A program made the translations under genes and the position numbers. This document shows positions 1 to 13,434 of a stretch of DNA of 64,000 nt, piece by piece; positions within the stretch are counted from its first letter, which is position 1; every line of letters starts with the position of its first letter. Source of the stretch: Actinomycetales bacterium (GTDB taxonomy: Bacteria; Actinomycetota; Actinomycetes; S36-B12; UBA5976); assembly GCA_018970205.1 (NCBI GenBank), contig JAGWWW010000004.1:1-64000 (forward strand), given 5' to 3'. A model generated the notes under the pieces. The model had not been told where the DNA came from, ran no database searches, and saw only the letters and a list, made by a program, of their open reading frames with translations.

Positions 1-376
1 CATCCGCATCCCATCCCAGACGCGCCGCCGACCGGCCATCCGCCGGGTCGACGGTCCGCCGGCCCGCCCACGCCGGCGCGGGCCCCGACTCAGGCGGGGG
101 AGCCGACGAGGCCTCGGTCATCCGAGCCACCGCTCTTCGCCCATGGCCTGAGTCAACCAGCAGGACGAGAACCCCGCGCCACGTATCCGGCGGGCGCGCC
201 GGCCACGGTCAGACCTCCACCCCGCGCCGCGCACGGTCGCGGCGGCCCACACTCACCCTCGCATCCGCGCCGACAGGCCCCCTGCGTACCCTTGCGCCTT
301 GGCCGTGCGACCGCCCGGCTGCTGTGCCGTGCCAACGCGGCAAAGCCCCTCCAAGACGATCGAGTCCCCCCTCCTT
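1..376. other. gene-free leader region ahead of rpsA
   Basis: No convincing gene is visible here. The short frames on both strands have arginine- and proline-rich translations typical of chance frames in high-GC DNA. The only structured element I can point to is a TANNNT box at 287-292, which could be the -10 of the rpsA promoter and would give a leader of about 75 bases. No clear -35 element or terminator of a preceding gene is seen. Confidence 0.5.
287..292 (+). promoter_or_regulatory. candidate -10 box of rpsA (TACCCT)
   Basis: TACCCT fits the actinobacterial TANNNT -10 pattern and lies 6 bases before a TTG at 299 that is in frame with rpsA. Transcription would start near 299-301. There is no recognisable -35, so the call is tentative. 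TTG at 299 is less likely to be the true start than ATG at 377. Confidence 0.3.
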
Positions 377-1858
377 ATGACGCAATCCCTTGATATGGCG
401 GCCACGACCGCCCGGACCTCCTCTTCCCCCGTCGCCGTGAACGACTTTGCGACCGCTGAAGAACTGCTCGCCGCAATCGAAAGCACCATCAAGCCCTTCA
501 ACGACGGCGACGTCGTCGAGGGCGTCGTCGTCAAAGTTGACCGAGACGAGGTGCTGCTCGACATCGGTTACAAGACCGAGGGCATCATCCCCTCGCGCGA
601 GCTCAGCATCAAGCACGATGTGAACCCGGCAGACGTGGTCTCCGTCGGCGAGCGGCTCGAGGCGCTGGTCCTGCAGAAGGAGGACAAGGACGGCCGACTG
701 GTCCTGTCCAAGAAGCGCGCCCAGTACGAGCGCGCCTGGGGCGCCATCGAGAAGATCAAGGAAGAGGACGGCGTCGTCACCGGCACCGTCATCGAGGTCG
801 TCAAGGGCGGTCTCATCCTCGACATCGGCCTGCGCGGCTTCCTCCCGGCATCCCTGGTGGAGATGCGCCGCGTGCGCGACCTCGCCCCGTATCTGAACAA
901 GCAGATCGAGGCCAAGATCATCGAGCTCGACAAGCACCGCAACAACGTGGTGCTCTCCCGTCGTGCTTGGTTGGAGCAGTCTCAGAGCGCCGTGCGCTCA
1001 ACGTTCCTCAACCAGCTGGCCAAGGGTCAGGTGCGCACCGGTGTCGTGTCGTCGATCGTCAACTTCGGCGTGTTCGTCGACCTTGGAGGCGTTGACGGCC
1101 TGGTCCACGTGTCCGAGCTGTCCTGGAAGCACATCGACCACCCGAACGAGGTCGTGGAGGTCGGTCAGGAAGTCACCGTCGAGGTCCTCGAGGTCGACAT
1201 GGACCGCGAGCGCGTCTCGCTGTCATTGAAGTCAACTCAGGAAGACCCGTGGCAGGCATTTGCGCGCACTCACGCCATCGGCAACATCGCACCGGGCAAG
1301 GTCACCAAGATGGTTCCCTTCGGCGCGTTCGTGCGTGTGGCTGACGGCATCGAGGGCCTGGTCCACATCTCCGAGTTGGCTGAGCGCCATGTGGAGATCC
1401 CGGAGCAGGTCGTCACGCTCGAGCAGGACCTCTTCGTCAAGGTCATCGACATCGACCTCGAGCGTCGCCGCATCTCGCTGTCCCTGAAGCAGGCGAACGA
1501 GGGCACCGACGCCGACGCGCTCGAGGAGAACTTCCACCCTGAGGTCTACGGCATGGCTGGTTCATACGACGAGGCCGGTCACTACCAGTACCCGGAGGGC
1601 TTCGACGCCGAGGCCGGGCACTGGCTGCCGGGCTTCGAAAAGCAGCAGGCTGAGTGGGAGGCCGCGTATGCGGTTGCCCACGAGCGCTGGCTGGCCCACC
1701 AGGCCCAGGCCAAGGAGGCACGTGCCCTCGACGCCGCTGCAGCAGTTGCCGCAGCTGCCGAGTCCACTTACTCCTCTGCCTCTGAGTCCACCGGCGACTC
1801 GGGCACCCTCGCCTCCGACGAGGGCCTGCAGGCGCTGAAGGAGAAGCTCGAAGGCTGA
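377..1858 (+). CDS. rpsA: 30S ribosomal protein S1
   Basis: Ribosomal protein S1 binds mRNA on the 30S subunit and helps translation initiation. The 493-residue product carries four consecutive S1/OB RNA-binding repeats (roughly residues 40-110, 125-195, 210-280 and 295-370), including VEGVVVKVDRDEVLLDIGYK in the first and GLVHVSELSWKHIDHP in the third, closely resembling mycobacterial RpsA. The C-terminal part is an acidic, alanine-rich tail typical of actinobacterial S1. The ATG at 377 is chosen because the conserved VAVNDF segment follows soon after; ATG 395 and an in-frame TTG at 299 are alternatives, and none has a good Shine-Dalgarno sequence. Its stop codon overlaps the serB start by one base. 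Confidence 0.95.
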   Translation: MTQSLDMAATTARTSSSPVAVNDFATAEELLAAIESTIKPFNDGDVVEGVVVKVDRDEVLLDIGYKTEGIIPSRELSIKHDVNPADVVSVGERLEALVLQKEDKDGRLVLSKKRAQYERAWGAIEKIKEEDGVVTGTVIEVVKGGLILDIGLRGFLPASLVEMRRVRDLAPYLNKQIEAKIIELDKHRNNVVLSRRAWLEQSQSAVRSTFLNQLAKGQVRTGVVSSIVNFGVFVDLGGVDGLVHVSELSWKHIDHPNEVVEVGQEVTVEVLEVDMDRERVSLSLKSTQEDPWQAFARTHAIGNIAPGKVTKMVPFGAFVRVADGIEGLVHISELAERHVEIPEQVVTLEQDLFVKVIDIDLERRRISLSLKQANEGTDADALEENFHPEVYGMAGSYDEAGHYQYPEGFDAEAGHWLPGFEKQQAEWEAAYAVAHERWLAHQAQAKEARALDAAAAVAAAAESTYSSASESTGDSGTLASDEGLQALKEKLEG

Positions 1859-3078
1859 TGTCCTCCCCAGTCGTCCTCATCACGCTTAGCGGGGAGGACC
1901 GCCCTGGCGTTACCGCTGCGGTGACTGCCTGCTTGGCACGCGACGTGCGGCGACTGGTGGACGTGGAACAGATTGTCATCCGGCAGCGGCTCACACTTGC
2001 ATTGCTCTGTGAGCCGCTGCCGGCATTTCAGGCCTCGGTTGTTCGTGACGCACTGATGAGGATCCTGCCTGGGTTCTCGGTAGACGTGTCGATCCTCGAC
2101 CGGTTGCCCGACCCCGCGCAACGCGAGATGTTCGTCGTGTCATTGCTGGCCGCCGACCTCGCGCCTGAGGCGATGTCGGAGGTGGCGCGAGCCATCGCCG
2201 CAGTCGGGGGCAACATCGAGCGCATCCGGCGAACGGCGGACTACCCGGTGACGGCCCTGGAGTTCCACGTTAGCGTCGCCCGCGGCGCGGCTGGCGCCGC
2301 CGGACTGCGCACCGGCCTGCTCGGCTCGGTGCAGCACCACGGAATCGACATCGCAGTGCAGCGCGCCGACCTCGACCGGCACGGCGTGCGGCTCGTAGTC
2401 CTCGACGTCGACTCCACCCTTGTCCAGGCGGAGGGAATCGACCTGCTCGCACAGGCCGCCGGGGTCGCCGACGAGGTATCGGCCCTCACGGCCTCCGCGA
2501 TGCGCGGGGAGTTGGACTACGCACAGTCTCTGCGGGCGCGCGTGGCCCTTCTGGCGGGACTGCCCCAACAGTCAGTCGCTGACGTAGCCCACTCCATCGA
2601 CCTCAGCCCGGGTGCGCGCACTCTCATCCGCACGCTACGACGGTGTGGAGACCACGTCGCGCTGGTCAGCGGCGGCTTCGTCGAGTTGATCGAGCCGCAT
2701 GCAGCAGAGCTCGGCATCGGCCTGGTCCGCGCGAACCGCCTCATCGCCCGAGACGGAGTGCTCACCGGTGAAGTCGCTGACCCCATCGTGGACCGAGCGG
2801 GCAAAGCAACGGCACTGCGCGAGTTCGCCGAAAGCGTCGGGGTGCCCCTCGGGCGCACTGTCGCCATCGGCGACGGGGCGAACGACCTCGACATGCTCGC
2901 GGCCGCAGGGCTTGGCATCGCCTTCAATGCCAAGCCCGTCGTGCGGGCGGCCGCCGACGCGACCGTGTCCGTGCCATACCTCGACGCGGTGCTGTATCTG
3001 CTCGGCATCACCCGCGCTCAGGTCGAGGACGCCGATCAGCGTGAAGGCGTCGCGGTGCAGCGGCCCGCGGTGTCCTGA
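1858..3078 (+). CDS. serB: phosphoserine phosphatase SerB
   Basis: SerB hydrolyses O-phosphoserine to serine, the last step of serine biosynthesis. The 406-residue protein has an N-terminal ACT-like regulatory region (residues 1 to about 165, opening with LSGEDRPGVTAAV) and a C-terminal HAD phosphatase domain. The HAD motifs are all visible: the DVDST nucleophile motif with Asp183 and Asp185, the SGGF motif II, and GDGANDLDML motif III near Asp339. The ATG overlaps the rpsA stop (TGATG), so translation is probably coupled, and the stop overlaps coaE in the same way. ACT-containing SerB of this length is usual in actinobacteria. Confidence 0.95.
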   Translation: MSSPVVLITLSGEDRPGVTAAVTACLARDVRRLVDVEQIVIRQRLTLALLCEPLPAFQASVVRDALMRILPGFSVDVSILDRLPDPAQREMFVVSLLAADLAPEAMSEVARAIAAVGGNIERIRRTADYPVTALEFHVSVARGAAGAAGLRTGLLGSVQHHGIDIAVQRADLDRHGVRLVVLDVDSTLVQAEGIDLLAQAAGVADEVSALTASAMRGELDYAQSLRARVALLAGLPQQSVADVAHSIDLSPGARTLIRTLRRCGDHVALVSGGFVELIEPHAAELGIGLVRANRLIARDGVLTGEVADPIVDRAGKATALREFAESVGVPLGRTVAIGDGANDLDMLAAAGLGIAFNAKPVVRAAADATVSVPYLDAVLYLLGITRAQVEDADQREGVAVQRPAVS

Positions 3079-3689
3079 TGCCGCAGCGACGCGTGGCCGT
3101 CACAGGCGGTATCGGCGCCGGGAAGTCGGCATTGGCCCGGGAACTCGGCCGAGCCGGGTGCACTGTCCTCGACGCGGATGAATCAGCCCGCCGGGCCGTT
3201 GCCCCCGGCACAACAGCACATGCTAATCTGCGGACACTCGTGCCCACCTGCTTCGACGGTGACCAACTCGACCGCACCGCACTTGCGGCTGCGATGTTCG
3301 GGGACGCCGGCCTACGCAAGCAGGTCGAGGATGTCATCCACCCCTGGGTGCGCGCCGACCTTGCCGCACAGGCGCAGCAGGCCGACGCCGAGGTCGTGGT
3401 CGTCGACATCCCGTTGCTCGCCGAGAGCCGATCACGGCACGCCGCAACAGCGGAATTCGATTACGTTGTCAGTGTCTGGGCTCCGACTGCGCTTCGCCGG
3501 GAGCGGCTACGCGAAAGAGGCCTCACCGATGCCGACATCGCCGCGCGCATGCTGGCCCAGGCATCCGATGACTCGCGACAGGCGGTGAGCGACGTGGTCG
3601 TCCCCAACGCCGGCACCCTCGCCCAACTGCAGGCGCACGCCGTATCCCTGCTTGAGGCGTTCCCCACATTGCTGCGGCGGCGCACATGA
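3078..3689 (+). CDS. coaE: dephospho-CoA kinase
   Basis: CoaE phosphorylates the 3'-hydroxyl of dephospho-CoA with ATP, completing coenzyme A synthesis. The 203-residue protein begins with the P-loop GGIGAGKS (residues 10-17) followed by LDADESARR, the conserved substrate-side motif, and carries [10 protein letters not shown] in the middle as in other CoaE proteins. It lacks the extra C-terminal GrpB-like domain that mycobacterial CoaE carries. It overlaps serB by one base and uvrB by four bases, so it is part of the same tight operon. Confidence 0.93.
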   Translation: MPQRRVAVTGGIGAGKSALARELGRAGCTVLDADESARRAVAPGTTAHANLRTLVPTCFDGDQLDRTALAAAMFGDAGLRKQVEDVIHPWVRADLAAQAQQADAEVVVVDIPLLAESRSRHAATAEFDYVVSVWAPTALRRERLRERGLTDADIAARMLAQASDDSRQAVSDVVVPNAGTLAQLQAHAVSLLEAFPTLLRRRT

Positions 3690-5761
3690 CCCGGCCCGTC
3701 ACCGACCTCACGCGCACGGTCGCGCCCTTCGAAGTCATCAGCGAATTCGAGCCGGCAGGGGACCAACCGGCTGCCATTGAGGAGATTTCCCGACGCATCG
3801 AAGCCGGCGAAGCCCATGTGGTCCTGCTCGGCGCCACTGGAACCGGCAAGTCCGCCACCACCGCGTGGCTGGTCGAGCGGCTGCAGCGCCCGACCCTGGT
3901 GATGGCGCCGAACAAGACCCTCGCAGCCCAACTCGCCACCGAATTCCGCGAGCTCCTGCCCAACAACGCCGTCGAGTACTTCGTGTCGTACTACGACTAC
4001 TACCAACCCGAGGCCTACATCCCGTCCACGGACACGTACATAGAGAAAGACTCCAGCATCAATGAGGAGGTCGAGCGGCTGCGGCACTCGGCCACGAACT
4101 CCCTGCTCACCCGGCGTGACGTCCTGGTGGTCGCCACCGTGTCCTGCATCTACGGCCTGGGCACCCCGCAGGAATACGTGGACCGCATGGTGCGTTTGCG
4201 GGTCGGCGAGAGCATCGACCGGCAGGCGCTGCTGCGTCGGCTCGTCGACATCCAGTATCAGCGCAACGACATGGCCTTCGAGCGCGGCACCTTCCGGGTG
4301 CGCGGCGACGTCGTCGAGGTGTTCCCGGTCTATGAGACCAACCCGGTGCGCATCGAGATGTTCGGCGATGAAGTCGAGCGCCTGGCGACGCTGCACCCGG
4401 TGACTGGCGCCGTGCTCACCCAGGATCAGGAGATGTACATCTTCCCTGCCTCCCACTACGTCGCCAGCCCCGAGCGGCTCAGTCGCGCAATCGAGGACAT
4501 CGAAGTCGAGTTGCGCGAACGGGTGGCGGAGTTCGAACAGCGCGGGCAACTCCTAGAAGCGCAGCGGATCAAGATGCGCACTGCCTACGACCTTGAAATG
4601 TTGCAGCAAACCGGGAGCTGCAGGGGAGTTGAGAATTACAGCCGCCATCTCGACGGCCGCGAGCAAGGCAGCCCGCCGAACTGTCTGCTCGACTATTTCC
4701 CCGAAGATTTCCTGCTCGTCATCGACGAGTCGCACGTCACAGTGCCGCAGATCGGCGCGATGTTCGAGGGTGACGCCTCCCGCAAGCGCACGCTGGTCGA
4801 CCACGGCTTCCGCCTGCCCAGCGCGATGGACAACCGGCCCTTGCGCTGGGAAGAGTTCGTCGAGCGCACCGGGCAGACGGTCTATCTCTCCGCCACCCCC
4901 GGGCCGTACGAGCTCGGCTCGGTGCACGGAGACGTCGTGGAGCAGGTCATCCGCCCCACGGGTCTGGTGGATCCGGAAGTCGTCGTGCGTCCCACCACCG
5001 GGCAGATCGATGACCTCATCGCGGAGATCCGACGGCGGGTGGGCAGCGACGAGCGGGTGCTGGTCACCACTCTCACCAAGCGCATGGCCGAGGAACTCAC
5101 TGACTACCTCACCGAGCAGGGACTGCGCGTGCGTTATCTGCACTCCGAGGTGGACACGCTTCGCCGAGTGGAACTGCTTCGCGAGCTGCGTCTGGGCGAG
5201 TTCGACATCTTGGTCGGCATCAACCTGCTGCGCGAGGGCCTGGATCTGCCCGAGGTCTCACTGGTCGCCATCCTCGACGCGGACAAGGAAGGCTTCCTGC
5301 GCAGCGCCCGCAGCCTCATCCAGACCATCGGCCGCGCCGCCCGAAACGTGTCCGGCCAGGTCATCATGTACGCGGACACCGTGACCGACTCCATGCGCGC
5401 CGCCATCGACGAGACCAACCGCCGGCGCGCGAAGCAGGAGGCGTTCAACGCCGAGCACGGCATCGACCCCCAACCGCTTCGCAAGAAGATCGCCGACATC
5501 ACCGACATGCTCGCCCGCGACCGCGTCGACACCAAAGACCTGGTGACGGCAGCCGCCGGCGCCGGCGCCGCGACCCGTAGGCTCGTCGCAGGCACCCCCG
5601 CGGCCGACCTGCAGTCCCTCATCGAGGAGCTGTCCGAGCAGATGCGCGCCGCCGCGGAGGAGTTGAATTTCGAGCTCGCCGCACGCATCCGCGACGAGGT
5701 AGGCGACCTGAAGAAGGAGCTGCGCAGCATGCTGGCTGCCACTGAGGGCCAGGCGCGATGA
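3686..5761 (+). CDS. uvrB: excinuclease ABC subunit UvrB
   Basis: UvrB is the damage-verifying helicase-like subunit of nucleotide excision repair; it is loaded by UvrA and then recruits UvrC. The 691-residue protein has Walker A GATGTGKS at residues 49-56, the beta-hairpin sequence [12 protein letters not shown], the helicase motif DESH, the later RAARN motif, and a C-terminal UVR domain that contacts UvrC (about residues 640-680). ATG overlaps the coaE stop by four bases. The next gene (TerC family) overlaps its end by four bases. Confidence 0.97.
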   Translation: MTRPVTDLTRTVAPFEVISEFEPAGDQPAAIEEISRRIEAGEAHVVLLGATGTGKSATTAWLVERLQRPTLVMAPNKTLAAQLATEFRELLPNNAVEYFVSYYDYYQPEAYIPSTDTYIEKDSSINEEVERLRHSATNSLLTRRDVLVVATVSCIYGLGTPQEYVDRMVRLRVGESIDRQALLRRLVDIQYQRNDMAFERGTFRVRGDVVEVFPVYETNPVRIEMFGDEVERLATLHPVTGAVLTQDQEMYIFPASHYVASPERLSRAIEDIEVELRERVAEFEQRGQLLEAQRIKMRTAYDLEMLQQTGSCRGVENYSRHLDGREQGSPPNCLLDYFPEDFLLVIDESHVTVPQIGAMFEGDASRKRTLVDHGFRLPSAMDNRPLRWEEFVERTGQTVYLSATPGPYELGSVHGDVVEQVIRPTGLVDPEVVVRPTTGQIDDLIAEIRRRVGSDERVLVTTLTKRMAEELTDYLTEQGLRVRYLHSEVDTLRRVELLRELRLGEFDILVGINLLREGLDLPEVSLVAILDADKEGFLRSARSLIQTIGRAARNVSGQVIMYADTVTDSMRAAIDETNRRRAKQEAFNAEHGIDPQPLRKKIADITDMLARDRVDTKDLVTAAAGAGAATRRLVAGTPAADLQSLIEELSEQMRAAAEELNFELAARIRDEVGDLKKELRSMLAATEGQAR

Positions 5762-6814
5762 GCGCCGCTGCCTGGGAGTGGTGGCTGCTGCTCGCGCTCG
5801 TGCTCGGCACATTCTTCCTCGACGGGCTCATCGTGGACCGCCGCCCGCACGCCTTCGGCCACCGTGAAGCCGGCGTCTGGGTGGGCGTCTATGTGCTGGT
5901 GGCCGGTGCCGTGGCCGCGTGGATCTGGATGCGTCACGGGTCGACCTACGGCGGGCAGTTCATCGCCGGGTACCTGACTGAATACAGCCTGAGCGTGGAC
6001 AACCTGTTCGTCTTCCTCGTGCTCATGGGCAGCTTCGCGGTGCCTGTCACAGCCCGCCACCGAGTGTTGCGCATCGGCGTCGCCCTCTCGCTCATCCTGC
6101 GCGGCGGGCTCATCGTCATCGGGGCCGCAGCCGTCGAGCAGTTCGAGGCGACTCTCTTCCTCTTCGCCGCGTTACTGGCATGGACTGCCATCGGCGTGTG
6201 GCGCAACACCGACTCCGAGCCCGACCCGGAGGGCAACGCGGTGGTGCGCTGGCTCGAGCGGCGGGTCCCGGTCACCCGCGACTACCACGGCCGCTCTCTG
6301 ACGGCGACCCGCGACGGCCGCCGCGTCGCCACTCCGATGCTGCTGGTCATCCTCGCCATCGGCGTGTCCAACGTGCTCTTCGCCGTGGACTCGATCCCCG
6401 CCATCTTCGGCCTGACCACCGACCCCTTCATCATCGTCGCATCGAACGCCTTCGCCTTGATGGGCCTTCGGCAAGTGTTCTTCCTCCTGCACGGACTGAT
6501 GGACCGACTGACCCACATGAGCAAGGGCCTCGCCGTCGTGCTCGGGTTCATCGCGGTGAAACTCGCACTCGAAGCAGCCGCCAGCACTTTCCACGCGTCG
6601 ATCCCCGTCATCGACACGTGGACGGGCCTCGGCGTCATCCTGCTGGTCCTGCTCGTCACCGTGGTGGCGAGCAGCGTCACCGCGCGGCGGCAGTCCCAGC
6701 ACCACCGCGAGAGTTTCGAACCGCTGTCCGACGAGGGCCACCCGGGGCACCCGCACGACGGATTCATCGAGCGCACCGCCCCACCCGAGCCCAACCCCCG
6801 CGAACGAGGCGCAG

Positions 6815-6822
<8 letters not shown>
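5758..6822 (+). CDS. TerC/Alx family integral membrane protein
   Basis: This is a 354-residue polytopic membrane protein of the TerC/Alx family, whose characterised members influence manganese export and resistance to tellurite. Several hydrophobic helices are visible, beginning with a segment at residues 8-28, and the family motifs [13 protein letters not shown] and [14 protein letters not shown] with their conserved membrane aspartates are present. The C-terminal 50 residues are hydrophilic and histidine-rich (HPGHPHDGF). It overlaps uvrB by four bases and uvrA by eight bases, so it is embedded in the excision repair operon. Its substrate cannot be told from sequence. Confidence 0.88.
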
Positions 6823-9751
<2,929 letters not shown>

Positions 9752-9753
9752 GC

Positions 9754-11592
9754 ATGGCCGACCCGCAGACCTGGCGGCCACTGCCCGGCAGCATCCCCAC
9801 TGCGCCGGGTGTCTACCGCTTCTGGGACGACAAGGACCGTGTCGTCTATGTTGGCAAAGCCCGCTCGCTGCGCAGCCGCCTCGGGTCGTATTTCCAGTCC
9901 CGTGAGGGCCTGCACCCGCGCACCGTCTCGATGTTGGATTCGGCCCGACGCGTCGACTGGGTGGTGGTTGGCTCCGAGGCTGAGGCGCTCTCGCTGGAAT
10001 ACACGTGGATCAAGGAGTTCGCACCGCGATTCAACGTCAAGTACCGTGACGACAAGTCCTACCCCTTCCTCGCCATCACCATGAACGAGGAGTTCCCGCG
10101 GGTCACGGTGATGCGCGGGACCAAGCGTCGCGGGGTGCGCTACTTCGGCCCGTACCCGCAGGCCTGGGCGATCCGCGAGACCGTCGACCTGCTGCTGCGC
10201 GTCTTCCCCATGCGCTCTTGCAGCGACGGGGTGTTCAAAGACGCCGCCCGCACCGGCCGGCCGTGCCTGCTCGGCTACATCGACCGGTGCTGCGCGCCCT
10301 GCGTCGGCAAGGCGACCGCGCAGGAGCATCGTGAGGTGGCCGAGCAGTTCGCCACCTTCATGTCAGGGGCCGCCGACACCTTCATCACCGACCTGCGGGG
10401 ACGCATGCAGGAGGCATCCGACGCGCAGGACTATGAGCGCGCGGCGCGGCTGCGTGACGACATCGGGGCGCTGCAACAGGCGACTGAGCGAAACACCCTG
10501 GTGTTCCCCGAGGGCGGGCGCTTCGACGTGGTCGGCGTCGCCGTCGGACCGTTGCAGGCCGCAGTCTCGCTGTTCCACATCCGCGGCGGCCGCATCCGGG
10601 GCCAGCGCGGATTCATCGTCGACCTAGTCGACGAGGTCGGGCCGGAAGGTTTGGTCGAGCAACTGCTCATGCAGGTCTACACCGCCCGCGAAGACATCCC
10701 AGCCGACATCCTCGTGCCACACCTGCCGCAAGACGCCTCGGCGATTGAGCAGGTCCTCGCCGGCATCGCCGGCCACAAGGTCCGCGTGCTCGTTCCCGCC
10801 CGCGGCGTCAAGCGAGAGTTCATGGCCACGGCCAACGCCAACGCCGCCGACACCCTCAGCGTGCAGACCCTTAAACGCGGTCACGACCTGACCGCGCGCA
10901 GTGAGGCCCTGCGGCAGTTGCAGGAGGCGCTGGGCCTGCCGCAGGCGCCGTACCGCATCGAGTGCGTCGATATCAGCAATGTGTCCGGCACCAACGTCGT
11001 TGGCGCGCTGGTCGTCTTCGAGGACGCCCTTCCCGCCAAACGCGACTACCGCTCCTACGCCATTCGAGGCGAACACGGCAGCGACGACCTCGCGGCCATG
11101 CGCGAGTTGCTCAGCCGACGCTTCGCCAACGCCACGGGTCTCGACACACCCGACCTGCTGGTCGTCGACGGGGGCGCGCCGCAGGTCGCGGCGGCACACG
11201 CCGCACTGACGGCGGCGGGGGTGAGTGTGCCGCTGGTCGGCCTCGCGAAGCGGCTTGAGGAGGTATGGCTGCCCGCGCAGCCCGACCCGCTGATCCTGCC
11301 CCGCACCAGCGAGGCGCTGTTCCTCCTGCAGCGCATCCGTGACGAGGCTCACCGCGCGGCCATCGGCCTGCACCGCAAGCGCCGCAGCCGCGCCATGCTC
11401 GTGAGCGCGCTCGACGCAGTCCCCGGGCTCGGGCCGGTGCGGCGGCGGGTGCTCATGGAGCGCTTCGGCGATGTGCGCGGCGTGCAGTCAGCCACTGCGG
11501 ACGAGATCGCGGCCCTGCCCGGTTTCGGACCGGCCCTCGCAGCCCAGATTCTGGGCGCGCTGGACGCGCCCGCCGGCGCCTCGGCAGACTAA
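9754..11592 (+). CDS. uvrC: excinuclease ABC subunit UvrC
   Basis: UvrC makes both incisions around a lesion in nucleotide excision repair. The 612-residue product has an N-terminal GIY-YIG nuclease domain (PGVYRFWDDKDRVVYVGKA, about residues 10-100), a UVR domain that binds UvrB (about 205-240), the C-terminal RNase H-like endonuclease with ECVDISNVSGTNVVG and DLLVVDGG, and a helix-hairpin-helix end (VPGLGPVRRR, LPGFGPALA). It starts at ATG 9754, two bases after uvrA, so all three uvr genes are in one operon with the TerC gene. Confidence 0.97.
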   Translation: MADPQTWRPLPGSIPTAPGVYRFWDDKDRVVYVGKARSLRSRLGSYFQSREGLHPRTVSMLDSARRVDWVVVGSEAEALSLEYTWIKEFAPRFNVKYRDDKSYPFLAITMNEEFPRVTVMRGTKRRGVRYFGPYPQAWAIRETVDLLLRVFPMRSCSDGVFKDAARTGRPCLLGYIDRCCAPCVGKATAQEHREVAEQFATFMSGAADTFITDLRGRMQEASDAQDYERAARLRDDIGALQQATERNTLVFPEGGRFDVVGVAVGPLQAAVSLFHIRGGRIRGQRGFIVDLVDEVGPEGLVEQLLMQVYTAREDIPADILVPHLPQDASAIEQVLAGIAGHKVRVLVPARGVKREFMATANANAADTLSVQTLKRGHDLTARSEALRQLQEALGLPQAPYRIECVDISNVSGTNVVGALVVFEDALPAKRDYRSYAIRGEHGSDDLAAMRELLSRRFANATGLDTPDLLVVDGGAPQVAAAHAALTAAGVSVPLVGLAKRLEEVWLPAQPDPLILPRTSEALFLLQRIRDEAHRAAIGLHRKRRSRAMLVSALDAVPGLGPVRRRVLMERFGDVRGVQSATADEIAALPGFGPALAAQILGALDAPAGASAD

Positions 11593-11598
11593 GCCGCC

Positions 11599-12468
11599 GT
11601 GAGCGACTCCCTGCCCGCCGGCACCGAGGTGGTCATCGTCACCGGTATGTCCGGGGCGGGCCGGTCCACCGCGTCGTGGGCGCTGGAGGACTTGGACTGG
11701 TACGTGATCGACAACCTCCCGCCGAGCCTCGTGCGCCGCGCGGTCGAGCAGGTCGCCGCCGCCGGGTCGGTACGCGTCGGTGTGGTCACGGACATCCGGT
11801 CTGGGGCGTTCTTCGAGGACCTCGCGGCTTCCCTGGACACGCTCCGAGACGACGGCGCCAAGGTCAGCGTGCTGTTCCTCGACGCCGCCGACGACGTGCT
11901 CGTGCGCCGCTTCGAGTATGCGCGTCGGCCGCACCCCCTGCAGGGGGACGGCACGATCACCCAAGGCATCGCAGCTGAGCGTGAGCGGCTCGCGAGCCTT
12001 CGGGCCACCGCCGATCTGTTCATCGACACCGGCTCGCTGTCGCCCCACCAGTTGCGCAGCCGCGTGGTGGAGGCGTTCGGCGGCGACGAAGCCGCAGTGC
12101 ACCTGAGCATCACGTCATTCGGCTTCAAGTACGGATTGCCAGTCGATGCCGACATGGTCTTCGACGCCCGGTTCATCCCCAACCCGCATTGGAACCCGCG
12201 ACTGCAGCCGCTCACCGGCATGGACGCGGAGGTCCGCGATGCGGTTTTCGAGAACGCCGGCGCATCCAGCGGGTTCGAGCACATGCTCGCCCTCGTGGCA
12301 ACTGCGATCCCGGGCTACGTCACCGAAGGCAAGCGCTACATCTCCGTGGCTGTCGGCTGCACCGGTGGTCGGCACCGGTCTGTTGCCTTGGCTGAAGCCC
12401 TCGCCGCCGCCTTGTCTGCGCCCGACGCCCAGGTGAGCCTGCGGCACCGGGACCTCGGCCGGGAGTGA
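11599..12468 (+). CDS. rapZ: RapZ/YvcJ family nucleotide-binding protein
   Basis: RapZ family proteins bind nucleotides; in E. coli RapZ controls the GlmZ small RNA, while the role in actinobacteria is unclear. The 289-residue protein shows the family P-loop as GMSGAGRS (residues 16-23), with Arg where Lys is usual, then YVIDNLPP and a C-terminal domain with VAVGCTGGRHRSV. Start is GTG at 11599, just after the uvrC stop. The uvrC-rapZ-yvcK-whiA order is the standard actinobacterial arrangement, and the yvcK GTG overlaps its stop by four bases. Confidence 0.93.
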   Translation: MSDSLPAGTEVVIVTGMSGAGRSTASWALEDLDWYVIDNLPPSLVRRAVEQVAAAGSVRVGVVTDIRSGAFFEDLAASLDTLRDDGAKVSVLFLDAADDVLVRRFEYARRPHPLQGDGTITQGIAAERERLASLRATADLFIDTGSLSPHQLRSRVVEAFGGDEAAVHLSITSFGFKYGLPVDADMVFDARFIPNPHWNPRLQPLTGMDAEVRDAVFENAGASSGFEHMLALVATAIPGYVTEGKRYISVAVGCTGGRHRSVALAEALAAALSAPDAQVSLRHRDLGRE

Positions 12469-13394
12469 CAGTGCGACTGGTTGCCATCGGCGGCGGCCAC
12501 GGCCTGGCCCAGACCCTGCGGGCGGCCCGCCGGATGGCCGACGACGTCACCGCCCTGGTCAGCATGGCCGATGACGGGGGCTCCAGCGGCAAACTTCGGC
12601 GTGAGTTCCACGTGCCTCCCCCGGGGGATGTGCGGATGGCGCTGCTTGCGCTGGCCGATGAGTCGCAGAGTGTGCGCACCGAACTATGGGGCCACCGGTT
12701 CGACGGCGAGGGCGCTCTCGCCGGTCACAGCCTGGGCAACCTGCTGCTGACAGCCCTGTGGCAGCGCGCAGACGGCCACGAGTCCGGCATCGTCCAGGGG
12801 ATCGCAACCGCTGCGGAGTTACTCGGTGTCTCGGGGGCGGTGCTGCCGATCAGCACCGCGCCGCATCACCTCGTCGCGGACGTCCTCGACGGCGACGGCC
12901 GCGCAGGCACGCTCCACGGGCAAGCCGCGGTCACGACCAGCGGCTTGCGGATCGAGGCTGTGCGCACGGACCCGGCCGAGGTGCCCGTGTGCCCTGCGGC
13001 CGCCGCCGCGATTGCCGCGGCCGACATCGTTGTCCTCGGGCCCGGCTCGTGGTTCACCAGTGTGCTCGCACCGCTGGCCGTCGCCGGCGTCTGTCAGGCC
13101 ATCAACGACAGTCGCGCCACGGTGGTGTTGGTCGTGAACCTGCGCCCTCAGCCCGGCGAGACCGAGGGATTCACCGCCTCCGACTACCTGCGCACCTTCA
13201 TGCACGCGCACCCCGCTCTGCGAGTCGATGCCGTCGTTGCGGATTCCTCCGCCGACCGCGACGGGCTCCGGGCACGATTGGTCGGCACCGGTGCGCAGCT
13301 GCTCATCGCGGACCTCGACCCCGAAGGCAGCGGCGCACACGACCCTGCCGCCCTCGCCGCGGTCCTGCAAAGCGTCGAAATTCACCCCCGTTGA
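12465..13394 (+). CDS. yvcK: YvcK/CofD-like family protein
   Basis: YvcK proteins are UDP-sugar-binding factors linked to cell shape and carbon metabolism (CuvA in mycobacteria), related in fold to the CofD lactyl transferase. The 309-residue protein has the N-terminal [10 protein letters not shown] nucleotide-binding loop, [22 protein letters not shown] and [15 protein letters not shown], all family hallmarks. GTG at 12465 overlaps the rapZ stop. It lies between rapZ and whiA in the conserved order. Confidence 0.93.
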   Translation: MTVRLVAIGGGHGLAQTLRAARRMADDVTALVSMADDGGSSGKLRREFHVPPPGDVRMALLALADESQSVRTELWGHRFDGEGALAGHSLGNLLLTALWQRADGHESGIVQGIATAAELLGVSGAVLPISTAPHHLVADVLDGDGRAGTLHGQAAVTTSGLRIEAVRTDPAEVPVCPAAAAAIAAADIVVLGPGSWFTSVLAPLAVAGVCQAINDSRATVVLVVNLRPQPGETEGFTASDYLRTFMHAHPALRVDAVVADSSADRDGLRARLVGTGAQLLIADLDPEGSGAHDPAALAAVLQSVEIHPR

Positions 13395-13434
13395 CCCGGG
13401 CGCAGCACCCCGCGAGCATGCAAGGATTCGCGCC